From contig DATLVI010000004.1 in NCBI GenBank assembly GCA_035577545.1, positions 186,001-250,000 of the forward strand: a stretch of DNA of 64,000 nt, given 5' to 3'. This document shows positions 61,928 through 64,000 of the stretch, piece after piece (position 1 is the first letter of the stretch; each line of letters opens with the position of its first letter). Made by a program: the position numbers and the translations under genes. Origin of the DNA: Verrucomicrobiia bacterium (GTDB lineage: Bacteria; Verrucomicrobiota; Verrucomicrobiia; Palsa-1439). Below the pieces are notes generated by a model that worked only from the letters and a program-made list of their open reading frames with translations, did no database searches and was not told where the DNA came from.

Positions 61928-62233
61928 CTAAAACTCGTGGCGGATAAATTCTTCCAGTTTCGTGCGCACGGTCGGCGGAATCTCCACCTGGTTGCAGCAG
62001 AACCGGCGCGTGACGTCGATGGTTTGCCGATAGGTATGCAGAAACTCTATGCAAGGTGGGCAATCGCGAAAATGTTTGTCGAGCCGGCGTTTTGCTTCCG
62101 GGTCGATAGTCCCCTGGACATATTCGAACAGCAACCGTTCGACATCGCCGCATCCAGATCCAAACAACTTCTTTAGAAAATTCACCCAGAGATTTAGATG
62201 CGGCGGTATCCAAGGGCGATTCGCATGGAGCAA
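61928..62233 (-). CDS. Second zinc-finger (HC2-type) anti-sigma-like protein
   Basis: A 101-residue protein with '[20 protein letters not shown]' and '[20 protein letters not shown]', the same H-x3-C-x2-C zinc site as the gene at 60944; the two proteins are clearly paralogous over their whole length and share the C-terminal 'ppxxxxKLxEFI' helix. It lies upstream of the sigma gene, separated by about 76 bp, so it may have its own promoter or lead the operon. A GTG at 62185 ('[11 protein letters not shown]') may be the real start. Confidence 0.82.
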   Translation of the reverse strand: MLHANRPWIPPHLNLWVNFLKKLFGSGCGDVERLLFEYVQGTIDPEAKRRLDKHFRDCPPCIEFLHTYRQTIDVTRRFCCNQVEIPPTVRTKLEEFIRHEF

Positions 62234-62262
62234 GAGTTGCGAATGGATGTATAGTCGAGGGA

Positions 62263-64000
62263 ATGACGAGGTCTTTGCATTGTGGATTAGTCGTCGCCGG
62301 AGTGGCGGCTGTGGTATCTTGCGTTGTCATGGCTGGCGACACCACATCACGCAAACCGAATCGTTTGATCCACGAGAAGAGCCCGTATCTGTTGCAGCAC
62401 GCCTACAATCCCGTGGATTGGTATCCGTGGGGGGAAGAGGCATTCGCGAGGGCGCGCAAGGAGAACAGGCCGATCTTTTTGTCCATCGGCTACTCGACGT
62501 GCCACTGGTGCCATGTCATGGAGCGCGAGTCGTTTGAGAATGAGGGCATCGCCGCGGTGATGAACCAATACTTTATCTGCATCAAGGTAGACCGCGAAGA
62601 ACGGCCGGATATTGACAAGGTTTACATGACGGCGGTGCAGGCCACGACAGGCAGCGGTGGCTGGCCGATGAGTGTGTGGCTGACGCCGGAGCTGAAACCG
62701 TTTTTCTGTGGGACCTATTTTCCGCCGGACTCGCGCTACGGTCGTCCCGGCTTCAAGGATTTGCTTCAGCGCGTGCACGACGTGTGGGAAGGGAACCACA
62801 CCGGGGTGCTGGCCCAGGCGAGCCAAATCATGGAAACCATCAACCGGTATGCGAGCGTCGGCGAGGGCAACTCCTCGAACCGTCCGCTTGATGAAGTACC
62901 GCTCAGCCTGGGGTTCGATCAGTTCCGCACCTCGTACGACGCGGTGCATGGCGGGTTCAGCATGGCGCCGAAGTTCCCGCGCCCGGTTGCCTTGAATTTT
63001 CTTTTCCGCTACCAGGCGCGGACGAATGAAGCTGCGGCGGGCGAGATGGCGTTGCACACCTTGCGGGCGATGGGCGAGGGCGGGTTGTTCGATCAACTTG
63101 GCGGCGGCTTCCATCGCTACAGCGTCGATCAAAAATGGCTGGTGTCACATTTTGAAAAGATGCTCTACGACCAGGCGCAACTCATTTCCAGCTACATCGA
63201 CGCGTATCGGATCACGCGCGATCCGTTTTATGCAGACATTGCTCGACGCACGTGTGATTACGTGTTGCGTGACATGACGAGCCCCGAAGGCGGGTTTTAT
63301 TCGGCGGAGGACGCTGACAGCGAGGGAGTGGAAGGCAAATTCTACGTCTGGACGCGCGACGAGATCGACAAGATCATCGGCGACAAGGACAAGGCGGACA
63401 TTTTCTGCCGCTACTACGGCGTTGAGCGTGAGGGGAATTGGGAACACAGCAACAATGTGCTGCACGTTGCGCTCACGCCGGAGGAAACCGCCAAGTTATT
63501 TCACAAGTCAGGGAAGGAAATCACAGCGATCCTGGACGAAGGGCGGGCGAAACTATTTGCGGCCCGTGAAAAACGGGTGCGGCCGCATCGTGACGAGAAG
63601 ATCCTGACAGCGTGGAACGGGTTGATGATCTCCGCGTTCGCGCGGGCCGCGCAAGCGCTCGATGAACCCAAATACCGCGTCGCCGCAGAGAAAGCGGCGC
63701 AGTACATTCTTGCCAGTCGACTCAAGGACAGCAAGCTGACACGCACGGCGACGGTGTCGGCGATGGTCGAAGATTATGCGTTCTTCGCCAACGGTCTGGT
63801 GGATCTTTATGAAGCGGACTTCGATCCGCTGTGGTTGCGGAAGGCCACGGAACTTGCGGACGCCATGCTGGCGCGGTTTTACGATGCGAAGGAGGGTGGG
63901 TTTTTCCAGACAGATGGACGTGACCCAAGTGTCATCGTTCGCTCCAAGGAGGACTACGACGGTGCCGAGCCCAGCGGCAATTCGATGGCGACACTGCTCC
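62263..64000 (+). CDS. YyaL/DUF255 thioredoxin-domain protein (partial, runs off the right edge)
   Basis: The frame is open from ATG 62263 to the window end, 579 codons. After a probable signal peptide ('[20 protein letters not shown]') it shows '[20 protein letters not shown]', the thioredoxin-like site '[17 protein letters not shown]' (CxxC), '[20 protein letters not shown]', then the (alpha/alpha) barrel part '[20 protein letters not shown]', '[17 protein letters not shown]' and '[20 protein letters not shown]'. This is the YyaL/SSP411 (spermatogenesis-associated 20-like) family, predicted to combine a thioredoxin and an AGE-like barrel; its reaction is not settled. The start lies 30 bp from the divergent anti-sigma gene. 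Confidence 0.92.
   Translation, partial: MTRSLHCGLVVAGVAAVVSCVVMAGDTTSRKPNRLIHEKSPYLLQHAYNPVDWYPWGEEAFARARKENRPIFLSIGYSTCHWCHVMERESFENEGIAAVMNQYFICIKVDREERPDIDKVYMTAVQATTGSGGWPMSVWLTPELKPFFCGTYFPPDSRYGRPGFKDLLQRVHDVWEGNHTGVLAQASQIMETINRYASVGEGNSSNRPLDEVPLSLGFDQFRTSYDAVHGGFSMAPKFPRPVALNFLFRYQARTNEAAAGEMALHTLRAMGEGGLFDQLGGGFHRYSVDQKWLVSHFEKMLYDQAQLISSYIDAYRITRDPFYADIARRTCDYVLRDMTSPEGGFYSAEDADSEGVEGKFYVWTRDEIDKIIGDKDKADIFCRYYGVEREGNWEHSNNVLHVALTPEETAKLFHKSGKEITAILDEGRAKLFAAREKRVRPHRDEKILTAWNGLMISAFARAAQALDEPKYRVAAEKAAQYILASRLKDSKLTRTATVSAMVEDYAFFANGLVDLYEADFDPLWLRKATELADAMLARFYDAKEGGFFQTDGRDPSVIVRSKEDYDGAEPSGNSMATLL

Noticed and set aside
1-64000. CRISPR array, prophage, IS element or rRNA genes
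   Set aside because: No regularly spaced short repeats, no transposase, integrase or phage structural motif and no rRNA sequence were seen anywhere in the window.

Overview
The window is GC-rich, tightly packed bacterial chromosome. Several secreted-protein modules point to Verrucomicrobiota, probably a Pedosphaera/Limisphaerales-type organism: a PEP-CTERM protein, a prepilin-like protein ending in a [13 protein letters not shown]-type motif, a GloVer (TIGR03803) propeller joined to a TIGR02597-type tail, a BACON domain, and a sigma factor fused to an extracytoplasmic part. This assignment rests on family memory, not on a search. No phage, IS element, CRISPR array or integrase was seen.

Region by region. 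1-12857 (+): the end of a LuxR-type regulator, then what looks like one 12.6-kb operon holding a TonB-dependent receptor, a YfiR-like periplasmic protein, three histidine kinases, four stand-alone receiver proteins (three of them a tandem triplication), a REC-Hpt-like-REC protein and a small Hpt-like protein. 12879-19786: a Tat-exported ferritin-like protein, a DUF6249-like/ECF sigma/membrane-protein operon, an HU-family protein with a clear terminator, a beta-CASP RNase-like hydrolase and a sulfotransferase. 19803-25255: a lipid A-type acyltransferase, an Rrf2-Mrp-SufT iron-sulfur operon with a readable promoter, and divergently a pterin dehydratase, an L,D-transpeptidase and a rhomboid protease. 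25303-39732: secreted and surface proteins, including a 1293-residue GH13 enzyme and two neighbours built from the same 'DG..YG...SELDAAYG' domain.

40246-45650: tRNA-Leu(TAG), tRNA-Gly(GCC) and a DUF2339/DUF3999 membrane pair. 45659-56369 (-): a TPR lipoprotein, a DUF4331 protein and a HupE-like protein in one cassette, an LplT-PlsC-Aas fusion, and a membrane-anchored sigma-factor fusion. 56487-64000: a threonine aldolase, a large DUF6421-like protein, the decayed 3' end of a paralogue of it, an ECF sigma gene flanked by two zinc-finger anti-sigma genes, and the start of a YyaL/DUF255 thioredoxin-domain protein.

The least explained signal is a dispersed intergenic element of about 160-200 bp in three copies (14051-14240 +, 31776-31974 -, 60339-60502 +). 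Each has, in the same order and spacing, a TATCG-N5-CGATA inverted repeat, a promoter-like TATAAT/TATAGT 43-46 bp further on, a GC-rich middle and the 10-mer AAACGAACCC at the end. Extra copies and inverted copies of that 10-mer surround two of the elements. It could be a mobile non-coding element or a family of small RNA genes.
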